Shown: positions 23,124 through 32,590 of the stretch, piece by piece
Numbering within the stretch: position 1 is the first letter of the stretch
Layout of the letters: every line of letters begins with the position of its first letter
Assembly (NCBI GenBank): GCA_046262315.1
Contig: JBHEMZ010000043.1
Coordinates: forward strand, 1-34,229
DNA length: 34,229 bases
DNA from: JACVRM01 sp046262315
GTDB taxonomy: Bacteria > Actinomycetota > Thermoleophilia > Gaiellales > Gaiellaceae
Direction of reading: 5' to 3'
Notes under the pieces: model-generated
Told to the model about the DNA's origin: nothing
The model's database searches: none
Seen by the model: only the letters and a program-made list of their open reading frames with translations
Position numbers and translations under genes: made by a program

Positions 23124-23540
23124 ATGGCGAAGACTGTTCAGGAGGTCATGACCCCGAGCCCGCGGACCGTGGAGACATCCACCACCGTGGCCGACGCGGC
23201 CCGGCTGCTCCGGGACGAGGACGTCGGCTCGCTGCCTGTCATCGAGAGCGGCAAGGTGGTGGGAGTCGTCACCGACCGCGACATCGTGTTGCGCGTCGTG
23301 GCCGACGGCCGCGACCCTCAGTCGACCAGCGTCGCCGACATCGCGTCGCGCGCGCCTGTGACCGTCGACCCGCAGCAGGATCTGGACGAGGCGCTGCGAC
23401 TCATGGGAGAGCACCAGGTCCGCCGTCTGCCGGTCGTCGAGGAGGACGGGCGGCTTGTGGGGGTGCTCGCGCAGGCCGACGTCGCAACCGAAGCCTCGCC
23501 CCAGCAGACCGCGGAGGTCCTAGAGGAAATCTCGAAGTAG
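23124..23540 (+). CDS. CBS-domain pair protein
   Basis: Protein of 138 aa made almost only of two CBS domains (about 7-60 and 70-130), a Bateman module that binds adenosine nucleotides such as AMP or ATP. Signatures are VQEVMTPSPRTVETSTTV, GSLPVIESGKVVGVVTDRDI, and in the second half ALRLMGEHQVRRLPVVEEDGRLVGVLAQAD. Start ATG 23124 (AKTVQEVM) is preferred over the longer frame at 23094 because GGGGGAGGA lies just upstream. It has no enzyme domain, so it is likely a sensor that works on a separate partner. It is a single-gene unit closed by a strong hairpin terminator. Confidence 0.93.
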   Translation: MAKTVQEVMTPSPRTVETSTTVADAARLLRDEDVGSLPVIESGKVVGVVTDRDIVLRVVADGRDPQSTSVADIASRAPVTVDPQQDLDEALRLMGEHQVRRLPVVEEDGRLVGVLAQADVATEASPQQTAEVLEEISK

Positions 23541-23562
23541 GTCGTGGCCAGAAAGTGCGCTT

Positions 23563-23595
23563 AAGCCCGCCGGACTACGGCGCTCCGGCGGGCTT
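23563..23595 (+). terminator. Intrinsic-type hairpin after CBS gene
   Basis: A perfect 12-bp stem, AAGCCCGCCGGA with TCCGGCGGGCTT, and a 9-nt loop, 23 bp after the CBS stop. The AA/TT stem ends give a short T-run only. Confidence 0.8.
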
Positions 23596-23667
23596 CACGC
23601 GGTTAGGTATGGCCGTCTTGCCTTCAGTGACGTCGCCGGCCCGCTCATCCGGCGTCGCGTAGCTGAC

Positions 23668-24250
23668 CTAGGGTCCCGAGCCGAAGCTCTCGGCCCAGAG
23701 GTAGGTGCCGTCGCTGCTGACGGCAACGCCGATTCCGGTCAGAGTCCAGGAGGCGCGCTCGAGGTTCGCGCGATGTGACGGTGAGTGCAGCCAGCCGGCG
23801 AGTGCCTGCTCGCCGCTTCGGAAGCCGTAGGCGCCAGGTTCTCGCCACCGCTTCCGCCGCTGAAGCCGCAGGCACTCAGACGTAGCGAGAGTGACCGGGC
23901 CGCAGGAGGCGCAGGGTCGGAATGCGCCATATAACTGAAGCGGGCCATGTGGCGCGCCTTCCACTGCGCCGCGCGCGCGAGCGCCGCGGAGACCCGCAGC
24001 GGCCGCGCGCCGAGCCTTTTCCGCCGGCCGTTGACGAGCTGTAGGACATGTGCGGCGAGGTCAGGGCGCGCGACGCCCCACTCCCGGCCGGGCGTGCACG
24101 GGCCCGCGCCCGAGCGCCCGGGCGCGGCCGGACGGGCGGCCGCGACCGCCTGCGCGAGACTGCCGGCCCGCCGCCCCCCAGCGACGCGATGAGCGCCACG
24201 CCGGCGAGCGCCGCGCCGGCAAACGCGCGCGAGTCTCTCCCTCCCTCCAC
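23668..24250 (-). pseudogene. Secreted CAP-domain (SCP/YkwD-like) protein, frameshifted
   Basis: Minus-strand remains of a CAP-superfamily extracellular protein. GTG 24250 gives a signal-type segment (AFAGAALAGVALIASLGGG). The mature part appears in a second frame: LAAHVLQLVNGRRKRLGARPL, ALARAAQWKARHMARF, YMAHSDPAPPAARS and GFSGGSGGENLA. It then moves to a third frame after about 23829-23838: YGFRSGEQALAGWLHSPSHR, IGVAVSSDGTYLWAESFG. These include the CAP signature residues (HS, GEN and HSPSHR). Two shifts, one between about 24060 and 24180 and one near 23835, break it. The intact form would be about 190 aa. Confidence 0.75.
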
Positions 24251-24341
24251 CGGAAATCATCCATAGCACCTGCCGGGTCCCGCCGACCATAGGCCCTTCG
24301 GCCCATCTTGGGGTCCCGCGGGTCCAATTCAGCCCGTCTGC

Positions 24342-24370
24342 TTGTGCGGCACTGTGCTCTCGCATACGCT
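24342..24370 (+). promoter_or_regulatory. Promoter of secreted Ig-like gene
   Basis: TTGTGC (24342-24347), a 17-nt spacer and TACGCT (24365-24370) form the clearest -35/-10 pair in the window. The GTG start at 24397 follows after AGGAAGG. Confidence 0.55.
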
Positions 24371-24396
24371 CCGGCGCGGAGCCCGAGGAAGGGGTT

Positions 24397-25005
24397 GTGA
24401 GAACGAGCGGCGTTCACAGAGGGCTGCCCGCGCTTGCCGGCGCTGCGGCTGCGGCCGTCGTGTGCGCGTCCGTGGCCGCCGGGCCGGTGCGGTCGGTCGT
24501 GTACGGGGGCAGTGTGACCCTCTCCGGGAAAGTGCCGACGGCTTCCGCCGGCCAGCCCGTGAGCATTCTCGCGCGCCCGCACGGCGAGAGCGCCTTCGAG
24601 CGGGTGGGGGTCGTGACCACCCGAGCGGGCGGCGCGTGGGCCTACGTGGCAAGACCGAGCATCCGCACGATCTACCGGGCGGAATGGCAGGGCAACGCGT
24701 CGGCGAGGATCGCGGTGACCGTCTCGCCCTTCCTCAACCTTCGCGTTGACAACGGGGTCGTCCGCGCTCGCGCCCGCGTCGCCAGGCCGTTGACGGGTCG
24801 CTACGTCCTCCTCCAGTCGCGCCGCTCGGGCGCACGCTTTCACACGCTGCGCAAGCTCATCCTCAACCGCCAGTCGACGGCGACGGCACGGCAGCGGCTG
24901 CCGAGAGGGCGCACGGAGCTCCGGCTTTACATGCCCGCCGCCCAGGCCGGGCCGGGCTACCAAGCCGGCTCTAGCTCGATTCTCGTTTACACGAACCGCA
25001 CTTGA
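24397..25005 (+). CDS. Secreted beta-sandwich protein of unknown function
   Basis: Protein of 202 aa with a signal peptide (ALAGAAAAAVVCASVAAG, about 11-28). It then has two Ig/bacterial-surface-like beta domains: SVVYGGSVTLSGKVPTASAG, PVSILARPHGESAFERVGVV and TIYRAEWQGNASARIAVTVSP, followed by LTGRYVLLQSRRSGARFHTL. Such repeats are typical of secreted actinobacterial adhesion or wall proteins. No catalytic motif is visible. The GTG start has AGGAAGG upstream. It is followed by the enolase-family gene 10 bp downstream, so the two may be co-transcribed. Confidence 0.75.
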   Translation: MRTSGVHRGLPALAGAAAAAVVCASVAAGPVRSVVYGGSVTLSGKVPTASAGQPVSILARPHGESAFERVGVVTTRAGGAWAYVARPSIRTIYRAEWQGNASARIAVTVSPFLNLRVDNGVVRARARVARPLTGRYVLLQSRRSGARFHTLRKLILNRQSTATARQRLPRGRTELRLYMPAAQAGPGYQAGSSSILVYTNRT

Positions 25006-25015
25006 GCTGCCGCAC

Positions 25016-26071
25016 GTGCCGCGTCTCTTCGAGTCTCTCGCGAGCCTGCCCGTCGAGATCGACGGCTACGACCTCGAACCGCTCGAGCGCGACGTGTCGA
25101 GCGCGTTCGCCCGCGTGACGACCGTCGTGCGGCTGCGCGGCCGGGGCGAGGAGGGCGTCGGCGAGGACGTCACCTACGAGGCGGCCGACCAGCGCGCGCT
25201 CCAGACGGCCGGGCCGAGCCAGCCGATCGAGGGTCGCTACGCGCTCGGCGAGGTCTCCGAGCTGTTTGGGAGGCTCGATCTCTTTCCCGCCCCGCCGAAG
25301 TTCGAGGCCTACCGCGACTACCGCCGGTGGGCGTTCGAGGCAGCGGCTCTCGACCTCGCCTTGCGCCAGGCGCGCCGCTCCCTCGCCGAGGCTCTCGGCC
25401 TCGAGCTGCGCCCGGTGGAATTCGTCGTCTCACTGCGGCTCAACGACCCGCCCACCGCGGAGCCGGTGCTGCGCCGGCTCGAGCTCTACCCGTGGCTCCG
25501 CTTCAAGCTCGACCCGACGAGCGGCTGGACGGACGAGCTGGTGGCGGAGCTTGCCGCCACCGGGGCCGTGGAGTCGGTCGACCTCAAAGGACGGTACTCG
25601 GGCACGCTCGTCGACCAGCCTCCCGACGCGGCGCTCTACCGCCGTGTCGCCGAGGGCTTTCCCGAGGCCTGGATCGAGGATCCGGCGCTGACGGACGAGA
25701 CCGAGGCCGTGCTGCAGCCGTACCGCGATCGCATCACGTGGGACGAGCCGATCCACTCGGTCGCGGATATCGAGGCACTCCCGTTCCCGCCGCGCAGCAT
25801 CAACGTCAAGCCTTCGCGCTTCGGGAGTCTTGCGGCGCTGCTCGAGACCTACGAGTACTGCGTCGCCCAGGGAATCAGGCCCTACGGCGGGGGCCAGTTC
25901 GAGCTCGGCCCGGGACGCGGGCAGATCCAGTATCTCGCCTCGCTCTTCCACGCGGACGCGGCGAACGACGTGGCGCCCGGCTCCTATAACGAGCCCGAGC
26001 CCCGACCGGGCTTGCCGGCGAGCCCGCTGCCGCCCGCGGCCGAGCCCACCGGGTTCCGCTGGCGCACGTAG
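25016..26071 (+). CDS. Enolase-superfamily protein (muconate/mandelate-racemase type)
   Basis: Protein of 351 aa with the enolase-superfamily two-domain layout: an N-terminal capping domain (1-130) and a TIM barrel. Metal-ligand candidates are Asp189 (SVDLKGRY), Glu221 (WIEDPAL) and Asp243/Glu244 (TWDEPI). Lys164 is in FKLDPTSG where a KxK pair is usual, so the second Lys is replaced by Asp166. Lys265 (INVKPSRFG) is at the other side of the barrel. The C-terminal YGGGQFELGPGRGQIQYLAS loop is characteristic. Members isomerise or dehydrate carboxylates; the substrate cannot be read here, and the missing Lys suggests an altered reaction or a partner lysine. GTG 25016 start. Confidence 0.85.
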   Translation: MPRLFESLASLPVEIDGYDLEPLERDVSSAFARVTTVVRLRGRGEEGVGEDVTYEAADQRALQTAGPSQPIEGRYALGEVSELFGRLDLFPAPPKFEAYRDYRRWAFEAAALDLALRQARRSLAEALGLELRPVEFVVSLRLNDPPTAEPVLRRLELYPWLRFKLDPTSGWTDELVAELAATGAVESVDLKGRYSGTLVDQPPDAALYRRVAEGFPEAWIEDPALTDETEAVLQPYRDRITWDEPIHSVADIEALPFPPRSINVKPSRFGSLAALLETYEYCVAQGIRPYGGGQFELGPGRGQIQYLASLFHADAANDVAPGSYNEPEPRPGLPASPLPPAAEPTGFRWRT

Positions 26072-26100
26072 AGCCCCGCAGGGCAGAGCGTCACTCCTCC

Positions 26101-26118
26101 GAGGGAGGGATCTCCCTC
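26101..26118 (+). terminator. Weak hairpin after enolase-superfamily gene
   Basis: GAGGGA and TCCCTC form a 6-bp stem with a 6-nt loop (extendable to GGAGGGA/TCCCTCC with a tighter loop). It lies about 30 bp after the stop and has no T-run. Confidence 0.35.
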
Positions 26119-26168
26119 CATCCAGGGTCGGACCGGCCATCGTCAGGTGCCGACCCAAGGCAGGAGAG

Positions 26169-28304
26169 ATGTTTCGCCGCCCCCTTCCGACCCTCGCCAT
26201 CCTCGCCTGCGCACTCGTCGCCCCGGCCGGCGCGTCCGCCGACCACGGGCGCGACGCCGTGGTCATCGAGGGCACGCTCCAGATCTCGCACTCGGACGAC
26301 TTCCGGCACGGCCGGTCGCGCACCTACTACTCGCTGCAGCGCGGCGCGCGCACCGTCAAGCTCGACCTGCGCAGCCGTCGCGGCCTGCGCGACGGCATCC
26401 GCGTCCGCGTCCGCGGCCGGCTTGCCCAGAACCGCCTGAGCGCGCACGCCGTCCAACGTCTGAGCACCCCGCCCGCCCGTAAGTTCGCGGCCACGGGCGC
26501 CGGGCCGCGCCGCGTCGCCGTCCTGCTCTTCAACTTCACGAACGACGCCTCCCAGCCGTACACGCCCGCACAGGCGCGCGGGGTCATGTTCGACGGCCCG
26601 AGCTCGCTCAACGCCTACTTCCAGGAGGAGTCCTTCGGCTCCACCCCGCTGAGCGGCGACGTCTTCGGCTGGTACACGATCGGGATGTCGAACGCGGGGT
26701 GCGCGGTGGACCAGTGGGCGCAGGCAGCTTCGTCCGCGGCCGCTGCCGCTGGGGTCAACCTTGCGAGTTACAACCACGTCGTCTACGCCTTCCCGACCGC
26801 GGCGAGCTGCGGCTGGGCCGGCCTGGCCGAGATGCCGGGTTCGCGTGTGTGGGTGAACGGCGCGTTCAACCTGCGTGTGGTCGGCCACGAGCTGACGCAC
26901 AACCTGGGCACGCACCACGCCGCCACGCTGTCGTGCACCGAGGGCGCGGCGCGCGTGCCGATCAGTACGAGCTGCACGAAGGTCGAGTACGGCGACCCGT
27001 TCGACATCATGGGCTCCGCGGCCTCGCGCCACACTTCGAGCTGGCATAAGGGCCAGCTCGGCTGGCTCAACGCCACCGCCATGCAGACCGTCTCGTCTTC
27101 CGGGACGTTCACGATCGCCCCGCACGAGCTCTTCAGCCCGGGCGTGCAGTCGCTGCGCATCGCGCGCGGCACGACCGGCAACTACTTTTACCTCGAGTTC
27201 CGGCAGCCGTACGGGACGTACTTCGACAACTTCGCCGCGTCCGATCCGGCGGTGCGCGGCGTGACGATCCGCATGGCGCCCGACTACTGGTCGCGCCAGC
27301 TCTCGTACCTGATCGACACGACCGCGACGACGTCGGGCTTTGGCGACGCGCCGCTCGCCGCCGGCCAGACCTTCACGGACTCGGCGTACGGCATCTCCGT
27401 GCGCACGGCCTCGGTCTCGGCTACCGGCGCCACCGTCGAGGTCTCCCTGGGCGGCGCTCCGCCGCCTTCGCCGCCTCCGCCGCCTCCACCACCTCCACCC
27501 TCTCCGGATACGACGCCGCCGACCGTGCCGGAGAGCTTCGGTGGCCAGGTGCTCGAAGGCCCGCAGGTCAAGCTGAACTGGACAGCGAGCACGGACAACG
27601 TGGGCGTGACCGGATACCGCGTGTCCCGCAGCGGCGCGCAGCTCGCCTCGACGACGGCGCTTTCCTCCGTGGACGCCGCCCCGCCCGCAGGGAAGGCGGT
27701 GGCCTACGAGGTGCGCGCCTACGACGCGGCGGGCAACCTCAGCGCAGCGGCCACCACTTCCGTCATCGTTCCAAGCACGCCGCCGCCGGGTACCAAGCCG
27801 CCGAGCAACTCAGGCGTACCGGTCCTCACGGGCGCGGGCCACCCCGGCGAGACGCTCTCGACCTCCCCGGGCACCTGGGAGGGCACGGGGCCGTTCTCCT
27901 TCGCGTACCGCTGGCTGCGCTGCAACCGCTCGAACCGCTGCTCCATCCTGGCGAACGCGACCTCCGCCAGCTACGTGGTCACGGCCGCCGACGTGGGTCG
28001 CTCCCTCCGCGTCACGGTCACCGCCACGAACGCGAGCGGCTCTGCGTCCGCGACGTCGGCTCCGCTGACCGTCGGGCGAGGCTCGAGCGCCGGCGCGGGC
28101 CGCGACGAGTGGAACGACGCCTGGTCACGGACAAGCCCACGCGTCAAGGCTCGCGTCGTCGCGCACGGCGCTCCGCCGCCGCTAACGAGAGCAATCCGGC
28201 GTTTTCGCATCGGCTGCGCCGGGAACGCCTCCCACGTCCACAACGAGGAGGCTGGAAATTGGGCATCTTGGGCTGGATTCTGCTCGGGGCGGTCGCGGGA
28301 GTGA
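26169..28304 (+). CDS. Secreted M11 (gametolysin)-type zinc metalloprotease with FN3 and Ig-like domains
   Basis: Protein of 711 aa. The signal peptide (1-24, TLAILACALVAPAGASA) is followed by a beta-rich pro-region (about 30-105). The catalytic domain (about 110-400) has the zinc motif HELTHNLGTHH (240-250), with Glu241 as the general base, and a Met-turn DIMGS near 287. A poly-Pro linker (about 435-450) leads to an FN3 domain (TPPTVPESFGG to NLSAAATTSV). Last comes an actinobacterial Ig-like repeat (GVPVLTGAGHPGETL; AYRWLRCNRSNRC; DVGRSLRVTVTATN). It presumably degrades extracellular protein. The last ~75 residues are low in structure and overlap the next gene, suggesting that the original stop was lost. 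ATG 26169 is preceded by AGGAG. Confidence 0.88.
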   Translation: MFRRPLPTLAILACALVAPAGASADHGRDAVVIEGTLQISHSDDFRHGRSRTYYSLQRGARTVKLDLRSRRGLRDGIRVRVRGRLAQNRLSAHAVQRLSTPPARKFAATGAGPRRVAVLLFNFTNDASQPYTPAQARGVMFDGPSSLNAYFQEESFGSTPLSGDVFGWYTIGMSNAGCAVDQWAQAASSAAAAAGVNLASYNHVVYAFPTAASCGWAGLAEMPGSRVWVNGAFNLRVVGHELTHNLGTHHAATLSCTEGAARVPISTSCTKVEYGDPFDIMGSAASRHTSSWHKGQLGWLNATAMQTVSSSGTFTIAPHELFSPGVQSLRIARGTTGNYFYLEFRQPYGTYFDNFAASDPAVRGVTIRMAPDYWSRQLSYLIDTTATTSGFGDAPLAAGQTFTDSAYGISVRTASVSATGATVEVSLGGAPPPSPPPPPPPPPPSPDTTPPTVPESFGGQVLEGPQVKLNWTASTDNVGVTGYRVSRSGAQLASTTALSSVDAAPPAGKAVAYEVRAYDAAGNLSAAATTSVIVPSTPPPGTKPPSNSGVPVLTGAGHPGETLSTSPGTWEGTGPFSFAYRWLRCNRSNRCSILANATSASYVVTAADVGRSLRVTVTATNASGSASATSAPLTVGRGSSAGAGRDEWNDAWSRTSPRVKARVVAHGAPPPLTRAIRRFRIGCAGNASHVHNEEAGNWASWAGFCSGRSRE

Positions 28305-28528
28305 TCGCGAAGGCGCTCCTCCCCGGCGATGATCCCGGCGGGATCATCGTCACGATCATCATCGGGATCGTCGGCGCGATACTCGGCGGTTTCTTGGTCG
28401 GCTTGATCTCGGACGCCGATCCGATCGACGAGTTCTTTGACATCAGCACGTGGCTCGCAGCCATCGGCGGCGCAATCGTGCTGCTGATCATCTACCGCGT
28501 TGTAACCGGGCGGCGCGCGGCCGCCTGA
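28259..28528 (+). CDS. GlsB/YeaQ/YmgE family stress-response membrane protein
   Basis: Small integral membrane protein, 89 aa. Hydrophobic helices are GILGWILLGAVAGVIAKALL and, after a Gly-rich turn, IIVTIIIGIVGAILGGFLVGL and LAAIGGAIVLLIIYRVVTG. The G-W-I and GAILGGFL patterns match the Transgly_assoc/GlsB family, associated with general stress in low-G+C bacteria but of uncertain function. The start is TTG 28259: GAGGAGG lies 8 nt upstream, and no ATG precedes the conserved region. It overlaps the aberrant 3' end of the protease reading by 46 nt. It is followed by an 11-bp hairpin. Confidence 0.88.
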   Translation: MGILGWILLGAVAGVIAKALLPGDDPGGIIVTIIIGIVGAILGGFLVGLISDADPIDEFFDISTWLAAIGGAIVLLIIYRVVTGRRAAA

Positions 28529-28545
28529 GGGGATCGCCAGGCTCG

Positions 28546-28572
28546 GGAGGGCGCCTTTCACAGGCGCCCTCC
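28546..28572 (+). terminator. Hairpin terminator after GlsB-type gene
   Basis: A perfect 11-bp stem (GGAGGGCGCCT with AGGCGCCCTCC) and a TTCAC loop, 17 bp after the stop; no T-run follows. It may also terminate the convergent DUF3072 transcript. Confidence 0.7.
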
Positions 28573-28713
28573 GCGACCGCCCATCTTCGTTCGCCCGCCG
28601 GCAGGCCCTGGAAAGGTCCGGGCTCACGCCAGTGGGCGCTCCTGGGAGTGATCTTCGTGGCTTCTGCTCGTTCTCGTGACGTACCGCTGTGGATTACGCT
28701 CCTGATCGACTCC

Positions 28714-28914
28714 TCATGAAGAGGCAGCTCCGCGGCCCGTCCGTGCCTGGAGCTCGCCGATCCGCCGCGAGGCATCCGCCTTCGTGAGACTCTCGTCGAA
28801 CTCCTCGCCCGCCTCCTCGGACAGCTTGCGCAGGTAGCCGGCCTGTGCACTCGTCATCGGCTGGTCGCCGGTGGCCCACTCCTTCGGATCCCTGGTCGAG
28901 ACCTCGTCCGCCAC
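28714..28914 (-). CDS. DUF3072 family protein
   Basis: Protein of 66 aa. The conserved core is EWATGDQPMTSAQAGYLRKL, followed by SEEAGEEFDESLTKADASRRI and GELQ, which is the DUF3072 pattern (two helices carrying Q-x-x-Y-L-x-x-L and L-T-K-x-E/D-A-S). The family is small and actinobacterial or proteobacterial, with no established activity. It diverges from lon across about 100 bp, so the two may be regulated from the same region. ATG 28914 is the only start. Confidence 0.85.
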   Translation of the reverse strand: MADEVSTRDPKEWATGDQPMTSAQAGYLRKLSEEAGEEFDESLTKADASRRIGELQARTGRGAASS

Positions 28915-28965
28915 AGCTCCTCCCTTCGCTTGCTCACTCCGCCGCCACGCGCGGCCCGCATCTCA

Positions 28966-28994
28966 CTAGCTACAGTATTTGTAGTTACTAGACT
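28966..28994 (+). promoter_or_regulatory. AT-rich dyad and -10 upstream of lon
   Basis: CTACA, a 5-nt spacer (GTATT) and TGTAG form a dyad (28970-28984), bounded by CTAG on both sides, in an otherwise very G/C-rich region. TAGACT (28989-28994) fits a -10 box. The dyad differs from the HspR and ClgR sites known for lon in other actinobacteria; it may bind another repressor. The divergent DUF3072 gene could share it. Confidence 0.5.
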
Positions 28995-29016
28995 GAAACG
29001 AAGTTAGAGAGGAAGT

Positions 29017-31305
<2,289 letters not shown>

Positions 31306-31315
31306 GCCCGCCGAA

Positions 31316-31398
31316 GGGACTGTCCCCGGACGGGGACTGTCCCGTCCGCAACGACAGGTACCGAAGCCCGAAGGGACAGTCCCTGAAGGGACTGTCCC
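31316..31398. repeat. Four GGGAC(T/A)GTCCC palindromes after lon
   Basis: Copies lie at 31316-31326, 31333-31343, 31373-31383 and 31388-31398. The first two also pair with each other (GTCCCCG/CGGGGAC at 31322-31337). The third and fourth are a near-inverted pair AGGGACAGTCCCT then AGGGACTGTCCCT. A fifth copy is at 17172. They may form transcript hairpins that end lon mRNA or mark a dispersed repeat family. Confidence 0.75.
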
Positions 31399-31429
31399 TC
31401 TACACGACGCGACAGCGTCGTGGCGAGCG

Positions 31430-31750
31430 ATGACCAACCGGTGCAACCACTGCGCACCTGTCCCCGAGCAGGTTCGCCGTGCGGCCGCTTTGCTCGAGCG
31501 CCGCTGGCTGCTGTCGATCCTCTACGCCGCCCACTCGGGCGCCGTGAGGTTCAACGAGTTTCTGCGGGCGGTCGGCCGCATCCCGCCGCGGACGCTCGCC
31601 GTCCGGCTCTTAGAGCTAGAACGGGCCGGCGTGCTCGAGCGGCTCGTGGTCGATGCCCGCCCTCCTCGCGTCGAGTACCGGCTCACGGACGAGGGCCGCC
31701 GGCTGAGCGCTGTCGTCGAGGCGCTCGACCGTCTGGCCGTCCGGGGCTGA
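31430..31750 (+). CDS. HxlR-type winged-helix transcriptional regulator
   Basis: Protein of 106 aa. After a short N-terminal Cys pair (NRCNHCAPVPEQ), the wHTH runs from VRRAAALLERRWLLSILYAA to VRFNEFLRAVGRIPPRTLAV, then RLLELERAGVLERLV and VEYRLTDEGRRLSAVV. This is the HxlR/MarR-like pattern with W-x-x-x-I-L and a conserved P-R-T-L wing entry. Regulators of this family often respond to redox or reactive species through an N-terminal Cys. The nearby bicupin gene is a candidate target. ATG 31430 follows the palindrome block; the ribosome site is weak. Confidence 0.85.
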   Translation: MTNRCNHCAPVPEQVRRAAALLERRWLLSILYAAHSGAVRFNEFLRAVGRIPPRTLAVRLLELERAGVLERLVVDARPPRVEYRLTDEGRRLSAVVEALDRLAVRG

Positions 31751-31789
31751 CACGCTCTCTGCCAGTCGTTCTGCCACACTTCCTCCGCG

Positions 31790-32515
31790 GTGCAGGGCTA
31801 CGTCGTCGACGAGGAGGTGGTCGCCGCCACGTCCGAGCTGGTTGACACGGCGTCGACCCGGCTGACGATCAACGCGGCCTGCGGCTGCGAGCAGCTCGAG
31901 CAGCGCGTGATCCGCTTCGGCCCCGGCCGCTCGAGGCCACGCGGTTCCGCAAACCGACAGGAGGTTCTGTACGTCGCGTCAGGACGCGGCCGGCTGCACC
32001 TTGCGGACACGGCCCACGAGCTCGAACCGGACACCGGCGCCTTCGTCGCCGCCGGCGAAACGTACGAGGTCGAGAGCACCGGCGACGGCGAGCTTGTCCT
32101 GATCAGCGTGACTGCGCCGCAGGAGGGTCCTGCGGCCTCGACTGACGGCCGCCGCACCGTGCGCTGGGCCGAGCGTCCCTCGCTGCCCGCCAGCCCGAAC
32201 CGCGAGTTCCGCTACCTCGTCGACGCCGAGGTCGGTTGCTACGACGTGACCCAGTTCGTCGGCGTCATCCCGCCGGGTCGCGCTCCGTTGCACAGCCATA
32301 GCTACGACGAGGTGATCTACGTCGTCGAGGGCGCGGGCCTCCTGCACCTCGGCGCAGGCAGCACGCCGATCGCGCGGGGGTCGTGCATCCATCTCCCACC
32401 CCTCGTCGAGCACTGCCTCGAGAACACCGGCGAGGAGCCGATGCGCGTGCTCGGCGTCTTCCATCCCGCCGGGGACCCCGCGTCGCGCGCGCCGCGCCTC
32501 GTTAACATCGCGTAA
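31790..32515 (+). CDS. Bicupin protein
   Basis: Two cupin domains (about 38-110 and 150-225). The second domain has the complete metal site: PPGRAPLHSHSYDEVIYVVEG gives His168, His170 and Glu174, and PPLVEHCLEN gives His208. The first domain has the fold (FGPGRSRPRGSANRQEVLYV, GAFVAAGETYEV) but lacks the HxH pair, so it is probably structural. This one-active-cupin arrangement is known among ureidoglycine aminohydrolase-like and dioxygenase-like bicupins; the substrate is unknown. GTG 31790 gives 241 aa. It lies 39 bp after the HxlR-type regulator on the same strand, possibly as one operon. Confidence 0.88.
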   Translation: MQGYVVDEEVVAATSELVDTASTRLTINAACGCEQLEQRVIRFGPGRSRPRGSANRQEVLYVASGRGRLHLADTAHELEPDTGAFVAAGETYEVESTGDGELVLISVTAPQEGPAASTDGRRTVRWAERPSLPASPNREFRYLVDAEVGCYDVTQFVGVIPPGRAPLHSHSYDEVIYVVEGAGLLHLGAGSTPIARGSCIHLPPLVEHCLENTGEEPMRVLGVFHPAGDPASRAPRLVNIA

Positions 32516-32590
32516 GGTTTCGATTACGCGGCGGCGAAGCCCCGGGAATACGACGTCTAACACGTTGGAGTCCCAAGCGAAGGAGGATCA

